Shown here: positions 8,260 through 18,265 of the stretch, piece by piece
Layout: each line of letters starts with the position of its first letter
Numbering within the stretch: position 1 is the stretch's first letter
Source: Clostridiales bacterium
GTDB taxonomy: Bacteria; Bacillota; Clostridia; DUOD01
DNA length: 62,798 nt
Assembly (NCBI GenBank): GCA_012838995.1
Contig: DUOD01000029.1
Span: forward strand, 1 to 62,798
Direction: 5' to 3'
Notes under the pieces: generated by a model
The model's database searches: none
What the model saw: only the letters and a program-made list of their open reading frames with translations
Told to the model about the DNA's origin: nothing
Translations under genes and position numbers: made by a program

Positions 8260-9117
8260 TTAAGAATTTGTTAAAGCTATAAACAGCTTTTGGAGTTCCA
8301 CCATACCAAATTCCAAACCCAACTTTTGAGCCAGGGCTTCGTCCCTGGTGTCTTCCATTACAATGGCCGACTTGAACCCGCCCATGGTTTGCTCTCCCGT
8401 ATATTTTCTGTTGCTGATATATTGATCAACTTTATGACATTGGCCGTATACCATATATGCAGACGATAAAAGCCTCTCTAGGGAACGGGTGAGAATAACC
8501 CGGCCTTTTTTAATGATTATTACTTCTTCTAAAATTTCATCCACTTCTTCAATGAGATGGGTGGAAATTATTATGGTTTTAAGATGTCGGTTGTAGCTGG
8601 CCAGAAGTTCCCTATAGAACATATCCCTGCTGTTGGCATCCAATCCCAAAACCGGTTCGTCAAATAACATTATATCTGCATTGGACGCCAAGGCGGTAAT
8701 TATCTTAAGAATCGATTTATAACCCGTCGACAGGTTCTTTATCCTTTTATTGGCATTAAGCCCGAATTTTTCACACAAGGTATTGGCATGATCCATATCA
8801 AAGGAAGGGTAAAATTCTTGTGTCCACTTAAAAATCTCCTTAACACGTAAACCTTCCGGATATAAGTTTTTTTCGGTCATATAAAACATCCTGCCCAGCA
8901 GCTCATCATTTTCAAATACCGTGTGGCCGTCTATTGTAATATCGCCCTTGGTCGGAAATATCTTATTGGTCAAAAGATTTAAAAGGGTGGTCTTGCCGGC
9001 ACCGTTTCTTCCCAAAAGCCCGTATATTTTGTTGGGCTCTATTGTTAGGTTTACATCATCCAGTGCCTTTACTTTGCCGTAATACTTGGTCAGCCCTTTA
9101 ATCTCAATTACCCCCAT
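8260..9117 (-). CDS. ABC transporter ATP-binding protein (YtrB-like)
   Basis: Cytoplasmic ATPase of 285 aa. Walker A is GRNGAGKTT near residue 36, Walker B is MLFDEPVLGLD and the H-loop is IISTHLIEEVDE. The signature reads LSTGYKSI rather than LSGGQ, a form seen in the YtrB/EcsA-like group, so it is probably not degenerate. A C-terminal extension of about 70 residues follows the core. The ATG overlaps the TGA of the GntR gene (TGATG), so translation is coupled. With the permease immediately downstream it should form an ABC-2 type transporter under control of the upstream repressor. Confidence 0.9.
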   Translation of the reverse strand: MGVIEIKGLTKYYGKVKALDDVNLTIEPNKIYGLLGRNGAGKTTLLNLLTNKIFPTKGDITIDGHTVFENDELLGRMFYMTEKNLYPEGLRVKEIFKWTQEFYPSFDMDHANTLCEKFGLNANKRIKNLSTGYKSILKIITALASNADIMLFDEPVLGLDANSRDMFYRELLASYNRHLKTIIISTHLIEEVDEILEEVIIIKKGRVILTRSLERLLSSAYMVYGQCHKVDQYISNRKYTGEQTMGGFKSAIVMEDTRDEALAQKLGLEFGMVELQKLFIALTNS

Positions 9118-9482
9118 CAGCCATTACCCCTTTCTATCATTTCAACTATTTTCTCCCTTGATATACCCAGCTTTGAGGCTTCTTCAAGCAAGGGCCCGAT
9201 AAAGTCCTTATAAAAATTTTGTCTGCGTTTTTCCAGTATCCTGTCCCTTGCCCCCATGCACACAAACATACCCATACCCCGCTTTTTATAAATAATACCC
9301 TCATCCACCAGTAAATTTACACCCTTGCCCGCCGTTGCCGGGTTGATCTTAAACTTTACAGAGATTTCGGTAGTGGAGGGGATTTGAGTATTTTCTTCAA
9401 AAACGCCCTTCAAAATATTGTCCTCTATGGCTTCCGCCAGCTGTAGGTAGATAGGCTTTGGGCTGTTAAAATCGAGTAACAA
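9117..9482 (-). CDS. GntR-family transcriptional regulator, YtrA subfamily
   Basis: Repressor of 121 aa with a winged-helix domain (IYLQLAEAIEDNIL, then PSTTEISVKFKINPAT and the EGIIYKKRGMGMFV wing) and a short C-terminal helix region instead of a large effector domain, the hallmark of YtrA-type GntR proteins. An in-frame ATG at 9515 exists, but it would sit only a few bases from the predicted transcription start. The TTG at 9482 has GGGAGGAGG 6 bases upstream and gives the usual short N-terminus (MLLDFNSPKPIYLQL), so it was chosen. It heads the regulator-ATPase-permease operon and probably represses its own promoter through the palindrome at 9510-9531. Confidence 0.88.
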   Translation of the reverse strand: MLLDFNSPKPIYLQLAEAIEDNILKGVFEENTQIPSTTEISVKFKINPATAGKGVNLLVDEGIIYKKRGMGMFVCMGARDRILEKRRQNFYKDFIGPLLEEASKLGISREKIVEMIERGNG

Positions 9483-9509
9483 GAGATCCCTCCTCCCATT
9501 GGTGGTTTG

Positions 9510-9558
9510 GTTCATTACTTGTGTAATTAACTATATCACCGATGATGTTATTTGTCAA
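9510..9558 (-). promoter_or_regulatory. Promoter and palindromic operator of the YtrA-type operon
   Basis: On the minus strand TTGACA (9558-9553) and TATAGT (9535-9530) are 17 bases apart, a near-consensus SigA promoter. Overlapping the predicted start point is a 22-base palindrome, GTTAATTAC-ACAA-GTAATGAAC (9531-9510), matching its own reverse complement in 8 of 9 arm positions. Its location at the transcription start and the GntR/YtrA gene immediately downstream make it a strong candidate autorepression site. Confidence 0.7.
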
Positions 9559-10108
9559 CCAATTTTTTCAATGTTTTTAAATAAACTTGTAATGCAGTCG
9601 AATATATGAAATAGCGTTTTTTTAACTGCCTTAAAAGTTGTTATCCAGAATGTAAAAGAGAATATAAAGATTGGGAAACATAAAGTGCTGTAAAAGCATT
9701 TGGGCCGGTAAACTACCCCAATACAAAAAAGGGGAATTTTATCATCCACTTCAAAATACAGACCACAAAAAGAAAAAATTTTCATCGGGATGAAGCGGTG
9801 ATACGACAAAAAGCGCTGAAGAACAAAAAGTAATTAGTTTACTCCTGCCTTCTTTGGTTACGAATGGTTGTTGTCCGTCTTATTAACAGCTGACATGCTA
9901 TTATCGTCAGTAAAAGAATAATAAAGCGGGACATATCCGGTTCAAAATTACAGTAAAATTTTTTTTGTTCTGTTTTTCAACAAAGAATGTTGGATATATA
10001 AAATACTAAACGGAAAAATTTAGTAGATACAAACATCAATCCATAAGGTTTTTATCCAGAAACCCAGGCCATAAAAACAAACCATGGTTAAACGAGGAGG
10101 AAAGATGT
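9559..10108. other. Gene-free stretch between divergent operons
   Basis: About 550 bases with no credible gene; short open frames have no ribosome site and unlikely composition. The right end carries the GAGGAGG ribosome site of the next gene and AT-rich sequence (TATATAAAATAC near 10000) that could be its promoter. I see no riboswitch signature. Confidence 0.4.
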
Positions 10109-11737
10109 ATGAAAACAGGCAGGGAATTAGTCATTTCCGCAATAAACAGGGAATATAACGAAAAAGTCCCATGGGTGCCCTTCATCGGTTGCCATTCCGG
10201 ATTATTAATAAATAAAGCAGCCGATGAAGTGCTGTCCAATACTGATTTGTTAGTACAAGCACAGCTCAAGGCCGCAAAGCTTTACAAAGCCGACGGTATC
10301 CCGGTTACCTTTGATTTACAAATAGAAGCCGAGGCGCTGGGCTGCAACCTAAAATGGGAAAAGTACAACCCACCGGCAGTGGTAGATCATATCCTGGACA
10401 AAGTCACCATAGATGACCTTGTAATACCCAACCTTGAGACCGGAAGAATACCCATGGTTATGGAAGCTGCAAGGCGGCTAAGGAAAGAGCTTCCTGATAC
10501 GGCCATCTACGGACTTATTACAGGCCCCTTTACTCTGGCCTTGCATCTTATGGGTTCAAATCTGTTCATCAATATGTACGATGACCCCGACGGCCTTAAA
10601 GAATTATTGTCATTCTGTAAAGACGTGGGTAAGGTCATGATAGATGGATACATACAAGCCGGCTGTGATGTTATCGCCGTTGTTGATCCCATGACCAGCC
10701 AAATAAGCCCCATTCAGTTCTTAGAGTTCGTAACCCCCGAGTGCACAGCCCTTTTTGAACATGTTCGCCGTCAAGGCAGGTTGTCCAGTTTCTTTGTGTG
10801 CGGCCATGCCTTAAAGAACCTGGAAGTAATGTGCGATTGCAGGCCGGACAATGTAAGCGTGGACGAAAATATACCCCTTGATTTGGTAAAAGAAATATGC
10901 CTTCAAAAGGGTGTATCCTTTGGTGGAAACCTTCGACTAACCACCGCTTTGCTAAACGGTACGCCCGAGCTAAACGCAGTCCATGCCTATGAATGTTTAA
11001 CCATCGGGGGTAATACAGGATATATAATGTCTCCGGGATGCGATATCCCGTATAATGTACCACCGGAGAATCTCATAGCCGTTGCAGAAGTTGTAAAGGA
11101 CGAATACAAGCGCCAGGTAGCAGCTCAATTGGCACAAAAGGGGATTACAGAGGACTATCCCCTATTGGATATGTCAGAATACGGACGGACAGATAAGGTA
11201 ATAGTGGATATCATAACGCTGGATTCCGAGGCGTGCGCGCCCTGTCAGTATATGGTGGAGTCGGTTAAGGAAGTTGCTCCCGAGTTTGACGATATTGTTA
11301 TATGGCGAGAACATAAAATAAAGTTTAAGGAAAGCGTTACATTCATGGCCTCTTTAATGGTAAAGAATATACCGACCATATGTATAGACGGCCAGATAAA
11401 GTTTGTAAGTACTATCCCGTCGAGGAATGAATTAATAAGGGCTATTCAGGATAGGATTAACGAGAAATTAAAGCTTAAAATTAAAAGGAAACAAGGCAAA
11501 ATAATAGTAGTGGTAGATGAAACAGAAGAAAGCCAGTTGACGTTAGAAAATGTAAACAAAGCGATAATGGAACTGGGCCTTGATATTGATGTGGAAAAAG
11601 TCACAGATAAAGAACTGGCCAACAGCTATGGAGCCAAACAACTGCCGGCAATTATTTTCTCAATCTCCAATCTAAAAAGCTGGGGAAAAGCACCTGATAT
11701 TAGGGTTATTAAAGAATGGCTAAAGGAGTTGAGTTAA
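10109..11737 (+). CDS. URO-D (MtaA/CmuA-like) methyltransferase-family protein fused to thioredoxin-like domains
   Basis: A 542-aa protein. Residues 1 to about 340 form a uroporphyrinogen-decarboxylase-type barrel of the MtaA/CmuA group, which in known members moves methyl groups between corrinoids and thiols using a zinc site. The conserved second cysteine is present (PGCDIP, Cys311), as is Cys231 in FVCGHA, but the His normally two residues before that Cys is a Phe. Residues about 365-440 look like a thioredoxin-fold domain with CAPC at 376-379, and about 465-542 resemble a second, CxxC-less thioredoxin-like domain (KQLPAIIF, then WGKAPDIRVIKEWLKEL). ATG with AGGAGG upstream. A CobW-like GTPase starts 1 base after the stop, so the two probably work together. 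The reaction is unknown; haem synthesis is unlikely. Confidence 0.8.
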   Translation: MKTGRELVISAINREYNEKVPWVPFIGCHSGLLINKAADEVLSNTDLLVQAQLKAAKLYKADGIPVTFDLQIEAEALGCNLKWEKYNPPAVVDHILDKVTIDDLVIPNLETGRIPMVMEAARRLRKELPDTAIYGLITGPFTLALHLMGSNLFINMYDDPDGLKELLSFCKDVGKVMIDGYIQAGCDVIAVVDPMTSQISPIQFLEFVTPECTALFEHVRRQGRLSSFFVCGHALKNLEVMCDCRPDNVSVDENIPLDLVKEICLQKGVSFGGNLRLTTALLNGTPELNAVHAYECLTIGGNTGYIMSPGCDIPYNVPPENLIAVAEVVKDEYKRQVAAQLAQKGITEDYPLLDMSEYGRTDKVIVDIITLDSEACAPCQYMVESVKEVAPEFDDIVIWREHKIKFKESVTFMASLMVKNIPTICIDGQIKFVSTIPSRNELIRAIQDRINEKLKLKIKRKQGKIIVVVDETEESQLTLENVNKAIMELGLDIDVEKVTDKELANSYGAKQLPAIIFSISNLKSWGKAPDIRVIKEWLKELS

Positions 11738-11738
11738 T

Positions 11739-12683
11739 ATGACAAATCCCTTGCCGGTCATACTCCTCACCGGATTTTTAGGTGCGGGCAAGACCACCGT
11801 ATTAAATGAAATATTGAAATTCCTTGAACCCAAGAATTTAAACATTGGTGTTCTTATTAACGAATTCGGCAGAATAAATATTGATGCCCAATTAGTTAAT
11901 GAGAAATATAGCGATAATATCTATGAAGTTAACCAAGGATCAATTTTTTGTGCATGCACAAGGGATCAGTTTCTATCAGCATTGGACAGTATAATTAAAC
12001 ATACTCCGCCCTTTGACTTAATGATCATTGAAGCGACGGGCATAGCCCAGACCGGGGATTTGAATCAATATCTCAATGAGCCGCCATATAAGAACAAATT
12101 AAAAATCGCCCAGAATATATGTTTGGTGGATGCCGTAAACTTCCATAAAGTCCTGGTAACCCTACCTGCTGTGAAAAACCAAATACAGGAAGCATCCCTA
12201 TGTATAATTAATAAAATGGACCTGGCCAAACAACAGCAAATTGATATAAAAGCTTTAGTAAGAAAACTACAAGAACTTAACCCCGGGGTACCAATTTACA
12301 TGACCGAGTATGGCAAACTCAACTTTGCAGATGTACTTAAACCAGATGAGTCAGCAGGATACATGGGAGTATTAAGCATAGCCCAAGATAGGCCCGAAAA
12401 TATCTATTCATATACCCTTGTATCCGAGGGTACCATATCCATGGATGATTTGAGTAAATTTCTTAAAACCATATCCAAAACATACAAGGACTTAATGCGG
12501 GCTAAAGGCTTTATATCCACTGATGAGGGCGATTTTTATGTGGAGGCGGTGGGTACAAAATGGGATGTTAAGCCCTTTGAAAATACCCACCGCGGCCGAA
12601 ACAGACTGGTCTTTACCGGAGGCAGAATGGATAATAGTAAACTCCAAGCCGAGTTTAAAAACATAACGATGGATTGTAAATAA
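11739..12683 (+). CDS. CobW/COG0523-family (G3E) GTP-binding protein
   Basis: A 314-aa P-loop GTPase of the G3E metallochaperone/activator class. Walker A is GFLGAGKTT at 12-20, a switch region contains EATGIAQTG, and the base-recognition motif is NKMD. The usual metal-binding GCxCC motif is replaced by a CxC version (SIFCACTRD, Cys71 and Cys73). The C-terminal CobW_C part includes the typical TKWDVKPFE and RGRNRLVFTG stretch. G3E proteins insert metals or activate metal- and corrinoid-dependent enzymes. Immediate coupling to the URO-D fusion suggests it loads or reactivates that protein. No terminator is obvious before the convergent topB. Confidence 0.88.
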   Translation: MTNPLPVILLTGFLGAGKTTVLNEILKFLEPKNLNIGVLINEFGRINIDAQLVNEKYSDNIYEVNQGSIFCACTRDQFLSALDSIIKHTPPFDLMIIEATGIAQTGDLNQYLNEPPYKNKLKIAQNICLVDAVNFHKVLVTLPAVKNQIQEASLCIINKMDLAKQQQIDIKALVRKLQELNPGVPIYMTEYGKLNFADVLKPDESAGYMGVLSIAQDRPENIYSYTLVSEGTISMDDLSKFLKTISKTYKDLMRAKGFISTDEGDFYVEAVGTKWDVKPFENTHRGRNRLVFTGGRMDNSKLQAEFKNITMDCK

Positions 12684-12815
12684 ATATATGCCTATTAAAA
12701 CGTAAACATAAGAAACGTCCAACCCTTTTTCGCAGTAAATCCATTTAAACCTTTTATGCTATATCAATAACCCCATGGCTGCAATTTAACTTGGATTGGT
12801 AAGTTAAACGGAGGT

Positions 12816-14987
12816 CTATTTTTTCAGTTTTGCCAGGGCATCGGCCAAGGCGGTATTAATAGGCGTATCATCCTGCTGTCTTAGAAATTTGGATATTTCC
12901 CTTTTATCCGGGCTGGCTTTTTGTTGGCTTATACGTTTTTTAAATTCCGCCATCTTTTCTTTATAACCGCAGGCACAAACAAATATTTTTTTCTCGCCCT
13001 CACCCCATATTTCCATCTTCTTATGGCACTGAGGGCATCGGGCATTGGAAAGCTGGGCTGTCTGTTTCCTGTACCCGCATTCTCGGTCCTTGCATACCAT
13101 AATCCTGCCCTTTTTGCCCTTAACCTCCAACAAAAATTTGCCACACCGAGGACATTTAACCCTGGTAAGGTTATCGTGCCTGTAGGTTTGGGTACTGGCA
13201 ATTACATCGCCCACCAGCTTTGAAGCATATTCCCGCATATTTTTTATAAAGTCCTTGCCGTCGGCCTTACCCCTGCTAATCAGCATAAGCTGCCGCTCCC
13301 ACCGGGCGGTAAGTTCGGGCCGTTTAAGGTCGGGAGGCACCAAATTCATCAATTGAATACCCTTGGAGGTGGGCACTATTTCTTTGCCTCTTCTTTCCAG
13401 GTAGAAGGCATCAAAAAGCTTTTCTATTATATCCGCCCGGGTAGCAGGCGTACCCAGACCGCTCCCAAGCTCCATGGCAGACCTAAGCTTGGTATCATCT
13501 ATAAACCTACCGGCGTTTTCCATGGCGGACAGCAACGTGGCTTCGGTGTACCTGGCCGGAGGATTGGTCTTTTTATTTACCGCCGATACCGATAGTATCC
13601 TAAGCCGGTCTCCCTTGGATACCGCCGGCAATGACTGGAGGGGATGCTCTTCATCGGTATCTTCATGCACACCCCTTTGATCATCATACACGGCCTTCCA
13701 GCCCTGGGCTTTAGCCACCCTACCCCCGGCATAAAACTGTTGCCCTCCTGCCTCCAGCTTGACAGTGGTCTGTTCATACTCAAAGGAAGGGCTTAATACC
13801 GCGATGAACCTTTTTATTATCAAATCATATATATTACGCTCTTCCGTGTTTAGGGCTGACAGGTCGACGTATTGTTCGGTGGGTATGATGGCATGATGAT
13901 CGGTTACCTTGCTGTTGTCCACCAACCTTTTTGTAACCCGCACTCCCTTTTTCAGCACCTCACTTACCATGGCCGAATAGGGTCCCACCGAAATGCTCTT
14001 TAGCCTATCCGTCAAGGTGGGTACTATATCCTCGGTGATATATCTGGAGTCCGTCCGGGGATAGGTAACCAATTTATGATATTCATACAGCCTCTGCATA
14101 ATAGACAGGGTCTTTTTGGCCGAGTAACCAAATACGCGATTGGCATCCCTTTGCAGCTCCGTAAGATCATAAGCAATGGGCGGCAGTTCCCTTTTTGCCT
14201 CCCTTTTAAAATCGATTACCTCGGCCCATTTACCGGCAACGGCAGTCACTATGGCATCGGCCCTGGTTTTATCAAAAATACGGGCTTGTCCGTTATCCTT
14301 ATCCCGCCATTTTATAATAAACCCCGGAACCTCGGCATGGACAACCCAGTAATCCTTAGGCACAAACTTTTTTATTTCCTCCTCCCTCTGTACGATCATG
14401 GCCAGGGTGGGGGTCTGTACCCGGCCTGCCGACAGCTGGGCATTATATTTACAGGTCAGCGCCCGGGTAACGTTTAAACCTACCAGCCAATCGGCCTCGG
14501 CCCTGCATTGGGCGGATAAATAAAGGTTATCGTACTCCTTCCCCGGCCTCAGCTGCCTGAAACCGTCTCTTATGGCCTTGTCGGTCTGGGAGGAAATCCA
14601 TAACCGCTTTATAGGCTTTTTGCACCCTGCCTTTTCTATAATCCACCTGGCCACCAATTCGCCTTCCCGTCCGGCGTCGGTGGCGATTATTATCTCCCCT
14701 ACCTCCTTCAAACCCATAAGGGTCTTTACGGTTTTGTACTGCTGCCGTGTTTTTTTAATCACAGTAAGCTTCATACGCTTAGGCAGCATGGGCAGGTCTT
14801 CCAACCTCCAACTCTTATACCTTTCATCATAGGCCTCGGGTTCGGCCAGGGTAACCAAATGACCCAATGCCCATGTAACTATATATTTAGGGCCAATAAA
14901 ACAGCCCTTGGCTTTTTGTTTGCAGCCCAGCACCCGGGCTATGTCTTCAGCCACGCTGGGCTTTTCCGTCAATACCAATGCCTTCAT
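12816..14987 (-). CDS. topB: DNA topoisomerase III
   Basis: Type IA topoisomerase of 723 aa that unlinks single-stranded or catenated DNA. The N-terminal TOPRIM fold starts LVLTEKPSVAEDIARVLG and includes ATDAGREGELVARW; the active-site tyrosine lies in LVTYPRTDSRYI. The C-terminus carries two zinc ribbons (CPRCGK paired with CKDRECGY, and CPQCHK paired with CACGY). The open frame extends 43 codons further to 15116, but the ATG at 14987 has AAGGGATC just upstream and matches the family's N-terminus, so the longer form is rejected. It is a single-gene unit with no obvious operon partner. Confidence 0.95.
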   Translation of the reverse strand: MKALVLTEKPSVAEDIARVLGCKQKAKGCFIGPKYIVTWALGHLVTLAEPEAYDERYKSWRLEDLPMLPKRMKLTVIKKTRQQYKTVKTLMGLKEVGEIIIATDAGREGELVARWIIEKAGCKKPIKRLWISSQTDKAIRDGFRQLRPGKEYDNLYLSAQCRAEADWLVGLNVTRALTCKYNAQLSAGRVQTPTLAMIVQREEEIKKFVPKDYWVVHAEVPGFIIKWRDKDNGQARIFDKTRADAIVTAVAGKWAEVIDFKREAKRELPPIAYDLTELQRDANRVFGYSAKKTLSIMQRLYEYHKLVTYPRTDSRYITEDIVPTLTDRLKSISVGPYSAMVSEVLKKGVRVTKRLVDNSKVTDHHAIIPTEQYVDLSALNTEERNIYDLIIKRFIAVLSPSFEYEQTTVKLEAGGQQFYAGGRVAKAQGWKAVYDDQRGVHEDTDEEHPLQSLPAVSKGDRLRILSVSAVNKKTNPPARYTEATLLSAMENAGRFIDDTKLRSAMELGSGLGTPATRADIIEKLFDAFYLERRGKEIVPTSKGIQLMNLVPPDLKRPELTARWERQLMLISRGKADGKDFIKNMREYASKLVGDVIASTQTYRHDNLTRVKCPRCGKFLLEVKGKKGRIMVCKDRECGYRKQTAQLSNARCPQCHKKMEIWGEGEKKIFVCACGYKEKMAEFKKRISQQKASPDKREISKFLRQQDDTPINTALADALAKLKK

Positions 14988-15391
14988 GCTTTGATCCCTT
15001 TCCATAACAATGGACGAATGGTTGGCCCATTGTCCTTTATTAATAAATTTTTCAATACACTTTTTTACGCTCGTTAAAACTCCTTTCCCACCTACAATGA
15101 GTATAACACAAACCAAAAAAGAGCCACATACCTTAAATCAAAAACATCCGCAACGGCGGTTATAGGCAAAAGACAAACCTTCGCAAAAGCTCAAAAAAAT
15201 GTTTAAAAATCCCATCAAGGTAAATGACAAAAAAACTATTATCACCACAATTATCTTTTCACAAAACCATATATGTAAGAAGAAATACTTGCCCAGGCGA
15301 TAATAGCCGTGGAAATATCATGTATCGATATTACTCTGCAAATACTACACAACCGCAAATAAACTTAAAGCCATGGTTTTATATAATAAGC
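14988..15391. other. Gene-free stretch upstream of topB and downstream of leuB
   Basis: No supported gene. The first 130 bases are an in-frame but untranslated-looking extension of topB. The rest is AT-rich; only the leuB terminator at its right border is recognisable. Confidence 0.4.
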
Positions 15392-15419
15392 AAGGCCGGA
15401 TCACTTATTTTCCGGCCTT
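15392..15419 (-). terminator. Terminator of the branched-chain amino acid operon
   Basis: A 9-bp stem (AAGGCCGGA with TCCGGCCTT) around a 10-base loop lies 20 bases after the leuB stop. The T-tract on the minus strand is short (CTTATTATATAA), but position and stem strength fit the end of the eight-gene operon. Confidence 0.7.
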
Positions 15420-15439
15420 ACTTATATTAAGGTCCTATT

Positions 15440-16501
15440 CTATAAATGACTGATTATCATGCTGCCCATCTCCCGGGTACCCACCAGCGTCATGCCCGGT
15501 TCCATTATATCGCCGGTGCGATAGCCCTGCTCCAAGGTTGCAGCCACTGCCCTCTCCACCATATCGGCCTCTTCTTCCATACCAAAGGAATACCGCAGCA
15601 TCATGGCCACCGACATTATGGCAGCAATGGGGTTTGCTTTGTTCTGGCCTGCTATATCGGGTGCAGAACCGTGTACCGGCTCGTAAAGCCCCGGCCTTCC
15701 TTCGCCCAAGCTGGCCGAGGGCAGCATGCCCAAAGACCCGGTAAGCATGGATGCTTCGTCGCTCAAAATATCACCAAACATATTGCTGGTCACAATAACG
15801 TCAAATTGATGGGGATCGCGGATAAGCTGCATGGCGCAGTTGTCAACGTACATATGGGAAAGCTCCACCTGGGGATATTCGGCACCCACCCGGGTTACAA
15901 CCTCCCGCCACAGCCTGGAACTTTCCAGTACATTGGCCTTATCCACCGACACCAACCGTTTTTTTCTTTTCATGGCTATATCAAAGGCCGCCCGGGCAAT
16001 CCTTTCAACCTCGGCTTCCGAGTATTCCTCGGTATCATACGCCATTAACCCGCCGTTGTGTTTACGGCCCCTCTTGCCGAAATATATACCACCGGTAAGC
16101 TCCCTCACCACCATAATGTTTATGCCGTCGCCTATCACCTCCGCCTTTAGCGTGGAGGCGTTTTTCAGCTGGGGAAACAGTATGGCCGGCCTTAGGTTGG
16201 CAAACACGCCCAAGGCCTTTCTCAAGCCCAGCAGCGCCTGTTCAGGCCTGACATCCCCGGGCAGGTTATCCCACTTTGGTCCGCCCACCGCACCCAGCAG
16301 TACCGCATCACTGTTTTTACAACCATCCAAGGTAGCCTCCGGCAAGGGCTCGCCCAACTTGTCAATAGCACAACCACCGGCCATATAGCTCTCAAACTCG
16401 AAGGTATGACCCTTCTTTTGGCCTATGGACTCTAACACCAATACCGCCTGTTCTATGATATCCGGTCCGACACCGTCTCCGGGTATTAACGCTATCTTCA
16501 T
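15440..16501 (-). CDS. leuB: 3-isopropylmalate dehydrogenase
   Basis: NAD-dependent oxidative decarboxylase (353 aa) of leucine synthesis, converting 3-isopropylmalate to 2-oxoisocaproate; in organisms with CimA it can also act on 3-methylmalate to give 2-oxobutyrate. Visible family motifs are the N-terminal [11 protein letters not shown], the loop [16 protein letters not shown], and the NAD/metal region ending [14 protein letters not shown] with MFGDILSDE before it. The ATG overlaps the end of leuD by 4 bases. It is the last gene of the operon and is followed by a terminator hairpin. Confidence 0.96.
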   Translation of the reverse strand: MKIALIPGDGVGPDIIEQAVLVLESIGQKKGHTFEFESYMAGGCAIDKLGEPLPEATLDGCKNSDAVLLGAVGGPKWDNLPGDVRPEQALLGLRKALGVFANLRPAILFPQLKNASTLKAEVIGDGINIMVVRELTGGIYFGKRGRKHNGGLMAYDTEEYSEAEVERIARAAFDIAMKRKKRLVSVDKANVLESSRLWREVVTRVGAEYPQVELSHMYVDNCAMQLIRDPHQFDVIVTSNMFGDILSDEASMLTGSLGMLPSASLGEGRPGLYEPVHGSAPDIAGQNKANPIAAIMSVAMMLRYSFGMEEEADMVERAVAATLEQGYRTGDIMEPGMTLVGTREMGSMIISHL

Positions 16502-16992
16502 TCCTTCGTCATCCTTTCCTTAACATAGTTAATGAGACCGTCAGCCTTCATTATCTCTTGCATAAACTCCGGAAAGGGTGTTCCTTTATAGATTTTACCT
16601 GTAGTGTGGTTTTTTATACTACCCTCTACAATGTCCACTTCCACCTCATGACCTTCCTGTATATCCGTCGCAGCCTCGGGGCTTTCGATTATGGGCAGGC
16701 CTATATTTATGGCATTCCGGTAAAAAATCCTGGCAAAGCTGCAGGCTATTATGCAGCTTATTCCCGACGCCTTAATTGCAATGGGAGCGTGTTCCCTGGA
16801 GGAACCGCAGCCAAAATTGTTACCGGCAACCATGATATCACCGGACCGTACCCTGTCGACAAAGGTGCTGTCCAGGTCCTCCATACAATGGGCAGCCAGT
16901 TCTTTGGGATCGAAGGTGTTAAGATACCTGGCCGGGATTATCACATCGGTATCAACATTATCGCCGTACTTGATAACTTTGCCCCTAATCAT
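16498..16992 (-). CDS. leuD: 3-isopropylmalate dehydratase small subunit
   Basis: Small subunit (164 aa) of isopropylmalate isomerase, providing the swivelling aconitase domain. Motifs include [27 protein letters not shown] and [17 protein letters not shown]. It overlaps leuC by 4 bases (ATGA) and leuB by 4 bases, so the three are translationally coupled. The short, stand-alone form is of the archaeal/clostridial type that can hydrate both isopropylmalate and citramalate intermediates, which suits the presence of cimA in the same operon. Confidence 0.96.
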   Translation of the reverse strand: MIRGKVIKYGDNVDTDVIIPARYLNTFDPKELAAHCMEDLDSTFVDRVRSGDIMVAGNNFGCGSSREHAPIAIKASGISCIIACSFARIFYRNAINIGLPIIESPEAATDIQEGHEVEVDIVEGSIKNHTTGKIYKGTPFPEFMQEIMKADGLINYVKERMTKE

Positions 16993-18254
16993 TTTACTAC
17001 CTCCTCTGGTGACGAAATTTTACCGGTAACGGCAGACGCCGCCGCCACCGCCGGGCTGGCCAGGTAAACCTCGCTTTTGGGATGGCCCATTCTGCCTACG
17101 AAATTTCTGTTGGTGGTAGCCACCGCCCGCTCACCCTCAGCCAGTATTCCCATGTGCCCGCCCAGGCAGGGACCGCAAGTGGGGGTGCTTACCACCGCAC
17201 CGGCTTCGATGAAGATTTTCAACAAGCCCTCCTCCATGGCCTGGAGGTAAATCTTCTGGGTGGCCGGGAAGATAATGGTCCTTACAAAGGGATGTACCTT
17301 CCTACCTTCAAGTATCTTAGCCGCCGCTCTCAGGTCTTCTATCCTGCCGTTGGTACACGAACCTATCACCACCTGGTCTATGGGTATATCCCCCACCTCG
17401 TCTATGGTACGGGTATTTTCCGGCAAATGGGGGAAGGCCACCGTAGGTTTTATAAGGCCCAGATCTATTTTGTAAACCTTACAATATTGGGCATCGTCAT
17501 CGGCCTTGTAAATGGTGTATTCCCTTTGGGAATGTTCCTTGACGTATTCAATGGTTTTTTCATCCACTTCAAATATACCGTTTTTGGCTCCTGCTTCTAT
17601 GGCCATATTGGCCATGGTAAACCTATCGTCCATGGACAGGTTGCCTAGCCCGTCACCGGTAAACTCCATGGATTTGTAAAGGGCACCGTCCACCCCTATC
17701 TTGCCTATTATATGGAGTATAACATCCTTGCCGCTAACCCATGGTTTAAGTTTTCCCGTCAGTTCAAACTTAATGGCCTCCGGCACCTTAAACCATGCCT
17801 CGCCGGTGGCCATACCGGCAGCCATATCGGTACTGCCTACACCGGTGGAAAAGGCACCCAGGGCACCGTAGGTACAGGTATGGGAATCGGCACCGATTAC
17901 CACATCCCCGGGAACAACCAAACCCTTTTCCGGTATCAAGGCATGTTCGATACCCATCTGACCGATCTCAAAATAGTTTTTTATTTTATACTTTTTGGCG
18001 AACTCCCTTACGCTCTTACATTGCTGGGCCGATTTTATATCCTTGTTGGGAGTGAAATGATCGGGTACTATGGCGATCTTTTCCCTATCAAAAACCTCCT
18101 GTACGCCTATCTTATGAAATTGCTCCATGGCAACCGGTGTAGTAACGTCATTACCCAGCACCAAATCCAGTTTGGCCTTTATCAAATCCCCGGGTTTTAC
18201 ATGGTCAAGACCGGCATGATGGGCCAATATCTTCTGTGTCATGGTCATTCCCAT
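16989..18254 (-). CDS. leuC: 3-isopropylmalate dehydratase large subunit
   Basis: Large, [4Fe-4S]-binding subunit (421 aa) of the isomerase. The cluster cysteines are visible in VIGSCTNGR and [23 protein letters not shown] and the substrate-loop PDH near residue 80 are also present. Of three closely spaced ATG codons, the one at 18254 has GGAGG 7 bases upstream and was chosen over 18260, which is only 1 base from it. The 421-aa length is the archaeal/clostridial form, shorter than the enteric LeuC. It probably also processes citramalate made by CimA, encoded directly upstream. Confidence 0.95.
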   Translation of the reverse strand: MGMTMTQKILAHHAGLDHVKPGDLIKAKLDLVLGNDVTTPVAMEQFHKIGVQEVFDREKIAIVPDHFTPNKDIKSAQQCKSVREFAKKYKIKNYFEIGQMGIEHALIPEKGLVVPGDVVIGADSHTCTYGALGAFSTGVGSTDMAAGMATGEAWFKVPEAIKFELTGKLKPWVSGKDVILHIIGKIGVDGALYKSMEFTGDGLGNLSMDDRFTMANMAIEAGAKNGIFEVDEKTIEYVKEHSQREYTIYKADDDAQYCKVYKIDLGLIKPTVAFPHLPENTRTIDEVGDIPIDQVVIGSCTNGRIEDLRAAAKILEGRKVHPFVRTIIFPATQKIYLQAMEEGLLKIFIEAGAVVSTPTCGPCLGGHMGILAEGERAVATTNRNFVGRMGHPKSEVYLASPAVAAASAVTGKISSPEEVVK

Positions 18255-18265
18255 ATCCATTCCTC

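Noticed and set aside
8700-8730. Degenerate, inactive signature motif in the YtrB-like ATPase
   Set aside because: LSTGYKS-type signatures occur throughout this subgroup and Walker A, Walker B and H-loop are intact.
9555-9809. An 84-codon minus-strand frame upstream of the GntR promoter
   Set aside because: No ribosome site, no recognisable protein, ends at the repressor promoter.
12816-15116. Longer topB protein starting at 15116
   Set aside because: The extra 43 residues are not family-like and the ATG at 14987 has a ribosome site and the conserved N-terminus.
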